A DNA stretch of 64,000 bases, taken from the NCBI GenBank assembly GCA_046704785.1, contig JBJKRF010000037.1, forward strand, positions 30,018 to 94,017. The letters run 5' to 3'. Under the pieces are notes generated by a model. That model saw nothing but the letters and a program-made list of their open reading frames with translations, did not search any database and had not been told where the DNA came from. Below are positions 32,238-41,064 of this stretch, one piece after another; position 1 is the stretch's first letter, and every line of letters starts with the position of its first letter. This stretch comes from JBJKRF01 sp046704785 (GTDB taxonomy: Bacteria > Chloroflexota > Anaerolineae > Anaerolineales > Villigracilaceae). Made by a program: the position numbers and the translations under genes.

Positions 32238-33587
32238 ATGCCAACTCGCAAAACATTTCATCTCGTCTCTCTCGGTTGCGCCAAGAACACCGTCGATTCC
32301 GACTCGATGGCGCAACTGCTCGCACAAGACGGTTACAAAGCCGTAGAACGCCCCACCCAGGCCAGTGTATTGATCGTCAACACCTGCGGCTTCATCGGAC
32401 CGGCCAAAGCAGAATCGCTCGATACCTTGCGCGAACTGGCCTCGGACAAACGGAATGACCAGTTGTTGATCGCCGCCGGTTGCCTGACCCAACGCTACGG
32501 CGTGGAAGTAGCCAAACAGGTACCCGGCATCGACGGCATCCTCGGCACCCGCCGCTGGATGGACATCGTCCAAGTGGTGAACGAATTACGCAAGACTCCC
32601 CATCCCCAAACGCTGTACCATTTGCCCGACGTTGCCACGGTAGGCAGCGACGAGCAGGGCGCGGTGCGCGCCAGTCTGGCCGGCGCCAGCGCCTATCTCA
32701 AGATCGCCGACGGTTGCCGCCGTCCATGTGCGTTTTGCGCCATCCCGCTCATCAAAGGCACGGCGGTCAGCCGCCCGCCGGAGACCATCCTGGACGAGGC
32801 GCGCCGCTTATGCGACCTGGGCGTGCGCGAACTGGTTTTGATCGCGCAGGATACCACCGATTACGGCCACGATCTGGGCCTGAAAGACGGCCTGGCAACC
32901 CTGCTCGAACGCCTGACCCAAGCCGTTCCAGAACTCGACTGGATTCGCATCATGTACGCCTATCCCGGCTACGTGACCGACCGCATGATCGAAGTCATGG
33001 CAACCCACGAGCAAATCCTGCCGTACCTCGATATTCCCCTGCAACACGCGCATCCCAAGACGCTCTATCGCATGCGCCGTCCGTCCAACGTGGATTGGGT
33101 GCACCGCACTTTAGGGAAAATGCGCGCTGCCATGCCAAACCTAGCCATCCGCACCACCTTCATCGTTGGTTATCCCGGCGAAACGGACGAAGAATTTCAG
33201 GCGCTGCTCGACTTCGTGAACGAGATTCGCTTCGATCGCGTTGGGACCTTCAAATTCTCCTTCGAACCGGGCACCACCAGCGAGCCGCTGGGCGACCCCG
33301 TCCCCGCCGAGGTCAAGGAAGCCCGCTGGGAAAAGCTGATGGAAACGCAGCAGAACATCTCCCTGCAAGTCAATCAGTCCTATGTGGGCAAAACGCTGGA
33401 TGTACTGGTGGAAGGGTACGACAACGGCATCACCATCGGACGTTCCTACCGCGACGCGCCCGAGATCGACGGACTGGTCTTTGCCGAAGGGCAGGCAGAA
33501 ATTGGGCAGATCGTACCGGTCAAGATCACCGGCGCAATGGCCTACGACCTGACCGGCTCCCTGCTCTCGCAGCCCGTCCAGGAATGA
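32238..33587 (+). CDS. rimO: Ribosomal protein S12 methylthiotransferase RimO
   Basis: A 449-residue radical SAM methylthiotransferase. The N-terminal UPF0004 domain carries cluster-binding Cys 14, 50 and 82 (SLGCAKNTVDS, NTCGFIGPAK, AAGCLTQRY). The radical SAM motif CRRPCAFC gives Cys 160, 164 and 167, and a TRAM domain occupies the last 70 residues (VGKTLDVLVEGYD). RimO adds a methylthio group to Asp 88/89 of ribosomal protein S12. SLGCAKNTVDSD at the start separates RimO from MiaB. It fits with nearby rplI as a translation-related group. Confidence 0.95.
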   Translation: MPTRKTFHLVSLGCAKNTVDSDSMAQLLAQDGYKAVERPTQASVLIVNTCGFIGPAKAESLDTLRELASDKRNDQLLIAAGCLTQRYGVEVAKQVPGIDGILGTRRWMDIVQVVNELRKTPHPQTLYHLPDVATVGSDEQGAVRASLAGASAYLKIADGCRRPCAFCAIPLIKGTAVSRPPETILDEARRLCDLGVRELVLIAQDTTDYGHDLGLKDGLATLLERLTQAVPELDWIRIMYAYPGYVTDRMIEVMATHEQILPYLDIPLQHAHPKTLYRMRRPSNVDWVHRTLGKMRAAMPNLAIRTTFIVGYPGETDEEFQALLDFVNEIRFDRVGTFKFSFEPGTTSEPLGDPVPAEVKEARWEKLMETQQNISLQVNQSYVGKTLDVLVEGYDNGITIGRSYRDAPEIDGLVFAEGQAEIGQIVPVKITGAMAYDLTGSLLSQPVQE

Positions 33588-33649
33588 CCGCGTAGCTCAC
33601 GAAGAGTCGCTCTCACCAAAGTAAAACATCCTACCTGTTGGAACGAACC

Positions 33650-35143
33650 ATGTCCCGAACCGACCGCATTGCCCTCATTCTGGCCTTGGTCGCCGTTGCT
33701 GCGGCCTATCTCGTTGCCGATCGCGTCTTCGAACGCATCCCGCACATCGAAGACGAAATGGCCTACACCTGGCAGGCGCAAGCCATTGCAGAGGGGAAAA
33801 TCGTCGTACCCTCGCCGCCCTCGCCCAAAAGTATGCTCGTGCCCTTCGTCGTCGATTACCAGGGCCAACGCTTCGGCAAATATCCGCTGGGCTGGCCCGC
33901 CTTACTCGGCATCGGCGTGTTGCTCGGCCTGCGCGATTGGGTCAATCCCTTTCTGGCAGGGTTGGGCCTGTGGCTGATCTATCTGATCGGGAAAAAAGTG
34001 TTCTCCGAACGAGTCGGCTTGCTGGCAATTGCGCTGACTCTCATCTCCCCTTTTTTCCTGCTCAACTCCGGCTCCCTGCTCTCGCATCCCTGGGCGCTGG
34101 TTTTGAGCGCCGGCTTCGTCCTGGCCTGGTTCGACACCTTCAGACTCGGCGAGAAAACCAACGTCTCCAAAAAATTGACGACCGTTACGGCAGGCGCCTG
34201 TCTGGGCATGTTGGGGATGACCCGGCCCCTGACGGCGGTCGCCGTCGGGTTGCCCTTCGCCGTTCACGGCCTGGTGCTGCTCGTGCGGAGCGACCGGGCC
34301 ACCCGTCTGCGTGTCCTGTCTATTGGGGCGCTGGCCGCCCTGATCGCCGGCCTGGTACTGCTCTGGCAGTTTGCCGTTACCGGCAATCCGCTGCTCAACC
34401 CCTACACGCTCTGGTGGCCCTACGACAAAATCGGATTTGGGATAGGCTACGGCAACGTCCCCGGCGGGAACACACTCTCAGAAGCCTGGATCAACACAAA
34501 ATACAGTTTCAAAAAGGGCAGCGGAGATTTCTTCGGCTGGGGATACATGTGGTGGGTCTTCGTACCCTTCGGACTCTGGAGCCTGCGCAAAAAGCTGGGC
34601 GCCTGGCTGGTAGCACTGATCATGCCCACCTTGGTCGTCGTTTACCTGTCCTATTGGATTGGCTCCTGGCTATATGGCCCGCGCTACTACTACGAAGGAT
34701 TTTACAGTCTGACGCTGGTCACTGCCGCCGGAATCCTTTGGCTCTTCGACGCCGTCAAAACCGGGCGCTTCCTGCGCCTGCGTCGCGGTCTGCTATTCAC
34801 AGCACTGACCATTCTGATTGGCTCGAACCTGTTTCTGTACCTGCCGGGCCGCTTAAGTAGCATGTACGGCCTATACGGGATCACGCGCGCCCAAATGGAC
34901 CCTTTCCTGGCACCAGAAGCCCAAAGCCTGCCGCCCTCGTTGGTCATCGTCCATTACACACAAAGTTGGACGGAGTTCGGCGCGTTATTGCCATTGGAAA
35001 ACCCGGATTTAACATCGCATTTCATTTTTGCCCTGAGCCTGGGTACGCAGCAGGACGCTGCCGTTGCAAAAGCCTATCCACATCGTCACATCGTCCAGTA
35101 TTACCCCCAACGTCCTGAAAGCCTGTACAGGCTCAGACCTTGA
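33650..35143 (+). CDS. GT39-like (ArnT/PMT family) membrane glycosyltransferase
   Basis: A 497-residue membrane protein with about ten hydrophobic helices. The first periplasmic loop has the acidic ...RIPHIEDEMAYTWQAQAIAEG segment typical of GT39/ArnT proteins, in which the Asp/Glu residues bind metal and catalyse transfer. Later it contains KYPLGWPALLGIG and a hydrophobic C-terminal half. It probably moves a sugar from a polyprenyl carrier to a surface glycan, protein or lipid. ATG at 33650 is preferred over a TTG 12 bases upstream. A strong terminator follows 5 bases after the stop codon. Confidence 0.78.
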   Translation: MSRTDRIALILALVAVAAAYLVADRVFERIPHIEDEMAYTWQAQAIAEGKIVVPSPPSPKSMLVPFVVDYQGQRFGKYPLGWPALLGIGVLLGLRDWVNPFLAGLGLWLIYLIGKKVFSERVGLLAIALTLISPFFLLNSGSLLSHPWALVLSAGFVLAWFDTFRLGEKTNVSKKLTTVTAGACLGMLGMTRPLTAVAVGLPFAVHGLVLLVRSDRATRLRVLSIGALAALIAGLVLLWQFAVTGNPLLNPYTLWWPYDKIGFGIGYGNVPGGNTLSEAWINTKYSFKKGSGDFFGWGYMWWVFVPFGLWSLRKKLGAWLVALIMPTLVVVYLSYWIGSWLYGPRYYYEGFYSLTLVTAAGILWLFDAVKTGRFLRLRRGLLFTALTILIGSNLFLYLPGRLSSMYGLYGITRAQMDPFLAPEAQSLPPSLVIVHYTQSWTEFGALLPLENPDLTSHFIFALSLGTQQDAAVAKAYPHRHIVQYYPQRPESLYRLRP

Positions 35144-35148
35144 ATATC

Positions 35149-35185
35149 ACAAGCCCGGAGAAATCTCCGGGCTTGTCAATTTTTA
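35149..35185 (+). terminator. Terminator after the GT39-like gene
   Basis: ACAAGCCCGGAGA (35149-35161) pairs with TCTCCGGGCTTGT (35164-35176) in a 13-bp stem followed by CAATTTTT. It serves the plus strand; the converging gene ends at 35242. Confidence 0.85.
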
Positions 35186-35241
35186 GGGAGTCTTCCACCT
35201 GCACAAATCCGTTTCATCCCCTTGATGAGAGCTATTTCCTG

Positions 35242-36273
35242 TTAAGGGGTAGGGGTCGCTGATGACGAAACTTGTGTTGCCGCCGGCTGCGTGGGTGCAG
35301 GGGTCTTCGTCGGCGGGTGACAGGTTTGATAAAGGTCGTTGACTTTCTGGACGTAGGCGGGGTCCTGCTTGATGGAGAAGGACTTTTCATAATAGTCCAA
35401 CGCATCACACTGTTTACTTGGTTTGGACGTCGCCAACAGTTGATCGGCATAATTCAGCAGCGCAATGCGATAGCGCTCCGTGGCGGTTACGTTGGAGGCG
35501 TCGCGCAAATTCGGCACATATTGGTAAATCTGGCCGAAGTAATTCACCGCCTGCGACCAGTCCAAGTCCCAGAACGAGGCGCCAATGATATACACGCGCG
35601 CAAAGTTGCGCAAGCCATCTGCCTGACCATCCAGCGGGCCAAAGCGCTCGGCCAGCGTCAGGTCGTAGATGCCGCCCTCCAGGTTGGTGGTCTGGGCGTA
35701 ATCGCCCTGCCCGAGAATTTCATCGACGCCGCGATTGCGCAGGGCGGTATAGTACATGTCGTCCACCTGGGCAGCTTTATACGTCGAATCCTTCTTGCGC
35801 AGCGTATCGAGCGTCGCCAGCGCATTGGTCCAGTCCTTGTTGGCGATCTGTTGTTGCGCCTGGGCAAAAATCGCTTGCTGCTGCCGTAAATCCGGCGTGG
35901 GTGTCAGCGTCGGGCTGGGCGTGACCGTCGGGGTCGCTGTGATCGACTGCTTGACGATCACCTGCGCCAACGTATCCGAAGCGCCGGGGAAGTCGGGCTG
36001 CTTCTGGATGATATATGCCAATCGTTCACGAGCCGTGTCGTAGCGACCCGCAGCGATGTCCTGTTGGGCCAATTGGAACTGGTCGCCCAGCGTCTGCGCT
36101 ACCTGGGTTTGTTGCACGCTGATGCGTGTCCGAAAACCGAGGCCGGCGCCACTCAACGCGCCGAGCAAAATCGCGCCAACGACCACCAAAAGGCTGATCC
36201 AAAAAGGCGACAGATTGAACTTTTTCAGCTTCTTCGGCTGTGTATCTTCGAGGTTGGATTGTGAGTCAGACAT
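35242..36273 (-). CDS. Membrane-anchored TPR-like protein
   Basis: A 343-residue protein with a cytoplasmic Lys-rich start, one membrane helix at about residues 24-46 (PFWISLLVVVGAILLGALSG) and an external region of helical repeat character (RYDTARERLAYIIQKQPDFPGA, DWTNALATLDTLRKKDSTYKA), consistent with tetratricopeptide-like hairpins. A Thr/Pro linker lies in the middle and a Pro/Thr tail at the end. No enzyme motif is visible. It lies beside murJ on the same strand and may help assemble envelope complexes; this is a guess from position. Confidence 0.65.
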   Translation of the reverse strand: MSDSQSNLEDTQPKKLKKFNLSPFWISLLVVVGAILLGALSGAGLGFRTRISVQQTQVAQTLGDQFQLAQQDIAAGRYDTARERLAYIIQKQPDFPGASDTLAQVIVKQSITATPTVTPSPTLTPTPDLRQQQAIFAQAQQQIANKDWTNALATLDTLRKKDSTYKAAQVDDMYYTALRNRGVDEILGQGDYAQTTNLEGGIYDLTLAERFGPLDGQADGLRNFARVYIIGASFWDLDWSQAVNYFGQIYQYVPNLRDASNVTATERYRIALLNYADQLLATSKPSKQCDALDYYEKSFSIKQDPAYVQKVNDLYQTCHPPTKTPAPTQPAATQVSSSATPTP

Positions 36274-36368
36274 GGCCGCAATTATACCCTAAGCAAAAAC
36301 AAACGCTTCTTGAAAATCTTCGGGGCTTTGGAAATCCATCCCGCACAGATGAGTCTATTTCCACAAGA

Positions 36369-37913
36369 CTAAAGCCGGAAGAGTTGTTTCGCTTCCGACC
36401 AGACCAGAGCGAGGGCGATCAGCGCCCCGGAAACCATTCCCACCAACGCAGTAAGATAACCCGGACCGGGCAGGAACAGCGCCAACCCGTATGCGCTCAC
36501 GCCGCTCAACAAGGCCGCCAACAACCCTTTGCCCAAAGCGCCCCAGGCATGGATTGGCTCTCTCAACCGCCGATTCAACCAGGCCAGCATGACAAGCGAC
36601 TCGATCGTCAACGAAAGTTCCGCCGCCGCAATGGCAGGCGCACCCAGCGCGCGAAACACCGTCAGAGCCGTGACGCCGGCGGCGATATAGAGCACCATGC
36701 GGATGATAACCGTCCAGAGCGGGATGAAGGGTTCTTTGCGAGCGTAGAAAGCGCGCGCCAGGATTTCCTGCACGGCGTAGCCGGCCAACGTCAGCATGTA
36801 GATGCGCGCCGTGGCCGTCAATAAGTCGGTGCCGGCCTCGCCAAAATGGAAAGCCACTGCCAGCAGCGGACGCATTCCGGCGGCCATGACCGCCGCTGCG
36901 GGTAACGTCAACGCCAACAGCACCCGGATCGCCTTCTCGACGGTTTCGCTGAAGGTATCCCATTCACCGCGGGCCACATATTCCGCCAGGGAAGGCAACA
37001 GTGCCGTCGCAATTGCCGAGCCGAGCAGCGTCTCCGGCACCTGCATAATCATCCAGCCATAAGTCAACGAGGTGACGGCGCCCGTTTGGTGCAGGCGCGA
37101 GGCAAAATTGTCGCGCGCGATGAACATCAATTGGATGCCGAACATGGTCAGCAAACGCGGTCCGATCAATTTCAGGGCTTCGATCAAACCCGAATCGCGG
37201 ATGTCCAGCGCGGGCGTCCAGCGGAATTTGTATTTGAGCAGTGCAGGCACCTGGATGGCGAGATGCAGCAACGCCCCCAGGATGACGCCGTAAACCAATC
37301 CGTAGACGCCAAAGCCGAAGGCCGGCAAGGTGAGCGGGCCGATCTGGTAGGGTATCTTCGGTGAAAGCACCAGGGCTCCAAAAATCTGCCCGACGTTGTA
37401 AAGCGGCGGCGCAATGGCCGGTAGGAGGAAATGCTGGTTGGCCTGCAAGCCGGCCATCACCAATCCGCTGATGGAAAAGATGATGGTGGCGATCAGGTTC
37501 AGGCGCATCAAATTGGCGACCAGCGTCTGCTGTGCAGGATCGAATCCGGGAGCGATGCCAATCTGAGCCCGGACGAGTTGGTCGGCAAAAATGGCGATCA
37601 CGACCGCGATGGAGGCAGTCACCACGAAGGCCAGGTTGGCGACGCGCGAGAACAGGTCCCATAATGCGGCGCGGTCCTTCTTCGTCAGGTATTCGCTCAA
37701 GAGTGGGATGAAGGCCATCGCCAGCGCCCCGCCCGAAATCAGCGCGAACAACAAGTCGGGGAGGTTGTTCGCCACGTTGAACACGTCCAACGCCACCGAC
37801 AAGCGGAATTGTCGCGCAATGATGATCGCGCGTACGAACGCGAGCACTTTGTCCAGGGCAAAGAAGAAGCCCAGCAGGAGGGTGGTGCGGGTCAGGTGCG
37901 AGAGTCTCTTCAT
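36369..37913 (-). CDS. murJ: Lipid II flippase MurJ (MviN family)
   Basis: A 514-residue polytopic protein with 13-14 predicted membrane helices. The family opening is present as KVLAFVRAIIIARQFRLS followed by DVFNVANNLPDLLF and GGALAMAFIPLLSEY, the central-cavity helices of MurJ. Later YGWMIMQVPETLLGSAIATALLPSLAEY corresponds to the conserved YxxxxxQ(L/V)P..LFG....T..LP segment. It flips lipid-linked peptidoglycan precursors across the membrane. This implies that the organism makes peptidoglycan. A perfect hairpin upstream marks the end of the preceding gene. Confidence 0.92.
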   Translation of the reverse strand: MKRLSHLTRTTLLLGFFFALDKVLAFVRAIIIARQFRLSVALDVFNVANNLPDLLFALISGGALAMAFIPLLSEYLTKKDRAALWDLFSRVANLAFVVTASIAVVIAIFADQLVRAQIGIAPGFDPAQQTLVANLMRLNLIATIIFSISGLVMAGLQANQHFLLPAIAPPLYNVGQIFGALVLSPKIPYQIGPLTLPAFGFGVYGLVYGVILGALLHLAIQVPALLKYKFRWTPALDIRDSGLIEALKLIGPRLLTMFGIQLMFIARDNFASRLHQTGAVTSLTYGWMIMQVPETLLGSAIATALLPSLAEYVARGEWDTFSETVEKAIRVLLALTLPAAAVMAAGMRPLLAVAFHFGEAGTDLLTATARIYMLTLAGYAVQEILARAFYARKEPFIPLWTVIIRMVLYIAAGVTALTVFRALGAPAIAAAELSLTIESLVMLAWLNRRLREPIHAWGALGKGLLAALLSGVSAYGLALFLPGPGYLTALVGMVSGALIALALVWSEAKQLFRL

Positions 37914-37931
37914 CGAGTCCCTGAATCAAAC

Positions 37932-37969
37932 CGGAGCAATTCTCCGCATGATACCAGAGAATTGCTCCG
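37932..37969 (-). terminator. Hairpin after the SDR gene
   Basis: CGGAGCAATTCTC and GAGAATTGCTCCG form a perfect 13-bp stem with a 12-base loop, between the SDR stop codon and the murJ start. The following minus-strand sequence GGTTTGATTC is only weakly T-rich, so termination may be partial. Confidence 0.65.
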
Positions 37970-38003
37970 TCTGTGCGTGCCAGATTTCGACACAGTGCAA
38001 AAT

Positions 38004-38819
38004 CTACAACGTACTTTTGACGATTCCGCCGTCGACGGGCAGCATCACTCCGTTGACGTACGAGGCTGCCGGGGAAACGAGAAAGGCCGCCACCCGGGCA
38101 AATTCTTCCGGGCGGCCCATGCGCCCCAGGGGAATATCGGCAGCTTGTTTGGCGCGTTCCCGTTTAACCGTCGTGCGGTACTGCTCGCTGCGGGCCGCCA
38201 TCAACTCTGCAACGCGTTCGGTCTCCGTCCAACCGGGCAGGATCGAGTTGAAGCGGATGCGGTCTTTACCGAGTTCGATGGCTAACGTCTTGGTCAGGCC
38301 AATGGTCGCCAGCCGCACGCTATTGGACAGCACCAGGCCCGGAATGGGCTGCTTGACCGAGTAGGACGTAACCGTCAGCACACTGGGAGACTCTGATTTG
38401 CGCAGGAAAGGCAAAGCCGCACGGATCAGGCGCACGTGACTCATCAAGGAGGCCTCGATCGCTTTACTCCAATCCGCGTCGGTAAAAGAGGCAAACATGC
38501 CGGCGGGCGGGCCGCCGGCGTTGGTGACCAGAATATCCAGGGCTCGTCGCGTCCCCGTCAGGGAGCGGCACAAAACCTCCACGGCCGCGACAACAATTTG
38601 GTCGCCCGCATTGGGCGCAGTCGCGTCTGCCGGAATCGCGAAGACTTGTCCGCCCGTCTCTGAGCGGATACGTTCTGCCGCCGCCAACAGGGTCGTTTCG
38701 TCGCGGCTGACAACAACAACCTTGCAACCTTCCGCCGCAAGCTGATGAGCCGTCGCGTAGCCCAGGCCACGCGAGGCGCCGATGACCAGCGCGCGTTTAT
38801 CCTTCAATCCCAAATCCAT
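38004..38819 (-). CDS. SDR family oxidoreductase with altered active site
   Basis: A 271-residue short-chain dehydrogenase. The cofactor loop is VIGASRGLGYATA and NAGGPPAG replaces the usual NNAG. The region where YxxxK should occur reads SYSVKQPIPGLVLSNSVR, so the catalytic Tyr-Lys pair is missing, as in a known divergent FabG-like branch of SDRs. The C-terminus PAASYVNGVMLPVDGG is normal. The start at 38819 (MDLGLKDKRAL) has GAGGTG upstream. It lies 37 bases after DUF503. The substrate is unknown and activity may be reduced or different. Confidence 0.85.
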   Translation of the reverse strand: MDLGLKDKRALVIGASRGLGYATAHQLAAEGCKVVVVSRDETTLLAAAERIRSETGGQVFAIPADATAPNAGDQIVVAAVEVLCRSLTGTRRALDILVTNAGGPPAGMFASFTDADWSKAIEASLMSHVRLIRAALPFLRKSESPSVLTVTSYSVKQPIPGLVLSNSVRLATIGLTKTLAIELGKDRIRFNSILPGWTETERVAELMAARSEQYRTTVKRERAKQAADIPLGRMGRPEEFARVAAFLVSPAASYVNGVMLPVDGGIVKSTL

Positions 38820-38856
38820 AAAAGCACCTCTCAAATACAGGGGACTTCGTTCGTCC

Positions 38857-39138
38857 CTATAAAATTTCAATCACTTGGTCGATCACGTCTCCATCGGTCC
38901 AGTTCGCTTCAACCCAACGCGCCACCGTCTGCATGGCAGACTCAAGATGTGCACGGTCGTTGCCGATCATGGCGCAACCGATGACCGTCTCCTGCCACTT
39001 CTCCTGCAATTCCATCTCCGCCACCGACAAATTGAATTCACGGCGCAAACGCGCCGTCAGCGGCTTGATGCGCCCACGCTTTTCCTTGAGCGAGGCGCAG
39101 CCGGGAAGGTGAAGATGGATGGCAAGCGTGGCAAGCAT
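38857..39138 (-). CDS. DUF503 (YlxP-like) protein
   Basis: A 93-residue protein with the DUF503 pattern: an N-terminal strand with LHLPGCASLKEKRGRIKPL, then RREFNLSVAEMELQEKWQ and a final WVEANW. YlxP is often found with rbfA and infB, but its role is unclear; here it is separated from them. The ATG shares a base with the stop codon of the upstream nuclease-like gene (TAATG), suggesting coupled translation. Length and motif order match the family. Confidence 0.88.
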   Translation of the reverse strand: MLATLAIHLHLPGCASLKEKRGRIKPLTARLRREFNLSVAEMELQEKWQETVIGCAMIGNDRAHLESAMQTVARWVEANWTDGDVIDQVIEIL

Positions 39139-39653
39139 TATTCCACGGTGGCTGGATTAGAAATTCTTGCCTTTTTCCGTGAATGCCATGTATGTGATTT
39201 TACTTCGCCATTATCGAATATTCTCACAACATCAAATCTAACCCTGCCGTCTTCGATGGCTTTTGCAATTGCAAGTTGGGATTTAGAGAGACTTGCACCC
39301 CCTTGTTTTATATCAAGGATGACCACTTCTATCATGCTCGGATCTGAGCCACTATCCCTCGCCGCCGTATATCCATGAAAAACAACATAATCCACCGGGT
39401 CTCCTAAAAATCTTGCATCCGCTGGAATGAATTGAAACCCTGGTAAAAGCGGGGCCATTTGCTCAGCCATCTTACCTTTTAGCGTACTACGACTATGATT
39501 AACACTTTCTTTTCGAGCTAACTCGATTTCGTCTTTATGTTTAGATTTCAAATCAGATATTTGCCTTTGTGCGATTAGGTGATAGATATAAATTCCAATT
39601 GATGCAAGTACCAAGCCGATAAAAAAAGCGATTACCAAGGTTGAAAAACTCAT
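39138..39653 (-). CDS. Holliday-junction-resolvase-related endonuclease-like protein, membrane anchored
   Basis: A 171-residue protein with one N-terminal membrane helix (about residues 6-28) and a coiled segment rich in Lys/Glu, then an Endonuc_Holl-type nuclease core: GKMAEQMAPLLPGF, PADARFLGDPVDYVVF and VVILDIKQGG, matching the acidic residue and (D/E)xK pattern of restriction-like nucleases. The coding sequence is visibly more AT-rich than its neighbours, hinting at acquisition from elsewhere. It is divergent from folC and coupled to DUF503. A DNA-processing role at the membrane is plausible, unproven. Confidence 0.72.
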   Translation of the reverse strand: MSFSTLVIAFFIGLVLASIGIYIYHLIAQRQISDLKSKHKDEIELARKESVNHSRSTLKGKMAEQMAPLLPGFQFIPADARFLGDPVDYVVFHGYTAARDSGSDPSMIEVVILDIKQGGASLSKSQLAIAKAIEDGRVRFDVVRIFDNGEVKSHTWHSRKKARISNPATVE

Positions 39654-39701
39654 TTGTTATCTCCTTGATGAAAACTTTTCGTCGCAAGACTCAATTATTA
39701 C

Positions 39702-39730
39702 TAGACCGCCTTGGGCAGTTAGACTAAAAT
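39702..39730 (+). promoter_or_regulatory. Predicted promoter of folC, near-leaderless
   Basis: TAGACC (39702-39707), a 17-base spacer and TAAAAT (39725-39730) put the transcription start within a few bases of the ATG at 39739. No ribosome binding site is visible between them. Confidence 0.5.
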
Positions 39731-39738
39731 CACTATCT

Positions 39739-41064
39739 ATGAATACCGAATCCCGCTACAACGCGGTGCTCGATTACCTCTACAGCTTCGTCGATTATAG
39801 TCTCAAACACGCTTCGGAACTGGCCAAGGCCGAATTCAACCTGGAGCGCATGCGCGCGCTGATGTCGGCGCTGGGCAACCCGCAGGACGCCTATCCCTGC
39901 ATCCATGTGGCCGGCACCAAAGGCAAAGGCTCGGTATCCGCGCTGTGCGCCAGCGCCCTGAGCGCTTCGGGACGCAAGATCGGCCTGTATACCTCGCCGC
40001 ACTTGCAGGATTTCGCCGAACGCATCCAGGTGGGTGGACGCCCCATCCCGCACGACGACCTGGCCACCCTGGTGGACGAGGCCAAACCGGCTGTGGCAAG
40101 CGTCCCGTTTCTGACGACGTTCGAAATCACCACGGCCCTGGGCTTCCTGTACTTTGCCCACCAACAGGTGGACGCCGCCGTGATCGAAGTGGGCCTGGGT
40201 GGACGCCTGGACGCCACCAATGTGATCACACCGCGCGTGGCAGTCATCACCGCGCTTTCGTACGACCACACTGCCGTGCTGGGCAACACGCTGACGGCGA
40301 TTGCCGGGGAGAAAGCCGGCATCATCAAAACGGGCGTGCCGCTGGTCGCCTCGCCGCAAAAGCAGGAAGCGCTGCAGGTGCTGGAAGACGTCGCCGCAGA
40401 ACGGAATGCGCCGCTGACGCTCGTTGGCCGGGATGTGGTTTACACCGTGCTGGAACGCTCTTTGGACCGCCAGGCTTTCGAGCTTTCTTTTCCCGACCGT
40501 TCTCCCCTGAAGCTAACCATTCCACTGTTGGGTGAACACCAGGTGGAGAACGCCGCCAGCGCCTGCGCCGCGCTTCGGGCAGGCGGGTTTTCCCTCTCAG
40601 ACGCGGAAGTGCGCCGGGGCTTTGCCGCCGTCCGCTGGTCGTGTCGCTTCGAGATCGCCCAACGCGAGAATCCGACCGTGATCTTCGATTCGGCGCACAA
40701 CGAAGATTCATTCGTCCGCTTGGTGCAAACCCTGACTGATTACTTTCCCGAACGCAAAGTGACGCTGCTCTTCGGCGCATCGGAAGATAAACACGTTGCA
40801 GCCATGTTGGCGGCCATCCGGCCCAAGCTGGCGCACCTGATCCTGACGCGTTCGGACCATCCGCGCGCGTTGGAGCCGGAGGCCCTGGTCGAAACGGCGA
40901 AAAAGGCCGGGCTGCAGCCTGAGACGCTGCCCGACGTCGAAACGGCCTTGCCGCGAGCGTTGGAAATCTCCCGAAAAGATGGTAGCATTGTGCTAGCAGC
41001 GGGCAGTATATTCCTAAGCGCCGCCGTAAAATCGGTGTGGGAAACAGGTAGAAGGCAATTATGA
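39739..41064 (+). CDS. folC: Folylpolyglutamate synthase/dihydrofolate synthase
   Basis: A 441-residue Mur-ligase-family enzyme. The P-loop is HVAGTKGKGSVSA near residue 54, followed by YTSPHLQDFAERIQV and ITALSYDHTAVLG with the usual Lys/His region. IFDSAHNEDSF is the start of the C-terminal domain. It joins glutamate to dihydropteroate or to folates using ATP. The stop codon overlaps the lon start (ATGA), so both genes are translationally coupled. A predicted promoter lies directly before the ATG. Confidence 0.92.
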   Translation: MNTESRYNAVLDYLYSFVDYSLKHASELAKAEFNLERMRALMSALGNPQDAYPCIHVAGTKGKGSVSALCASALSASGRKIGLYTSPHLQDFAERIQVGGRPIPHDDLATLVDEAKPAVASVPFLTTFEITTALGFLYFAHQQVDAAVIEVGLGGRLDATNVITPRVAVITALSYDHTAVLGNTLTAIAGEKAGIIKTGVPLVASPQKQEALQVLEDVAAERNAPLTLVGRDVVYTVLERSLDRQAFELSFPDRSPLKLTIPLLGEHQVENAASACAALRAGGFSLSDAEVRRGFAAVRWSCRFEIAQRENPTVIFDSAHNEDSFVRLVQTLTDYFPERKVTLLFGASEDKHVAAMLAAIRPKLAHLILTRSDHPRALEPEALVETAKKAGLQPETLPDVETALPRALEISRKDGSIVLAAGSIFLSAAVKSVWETGRRQL

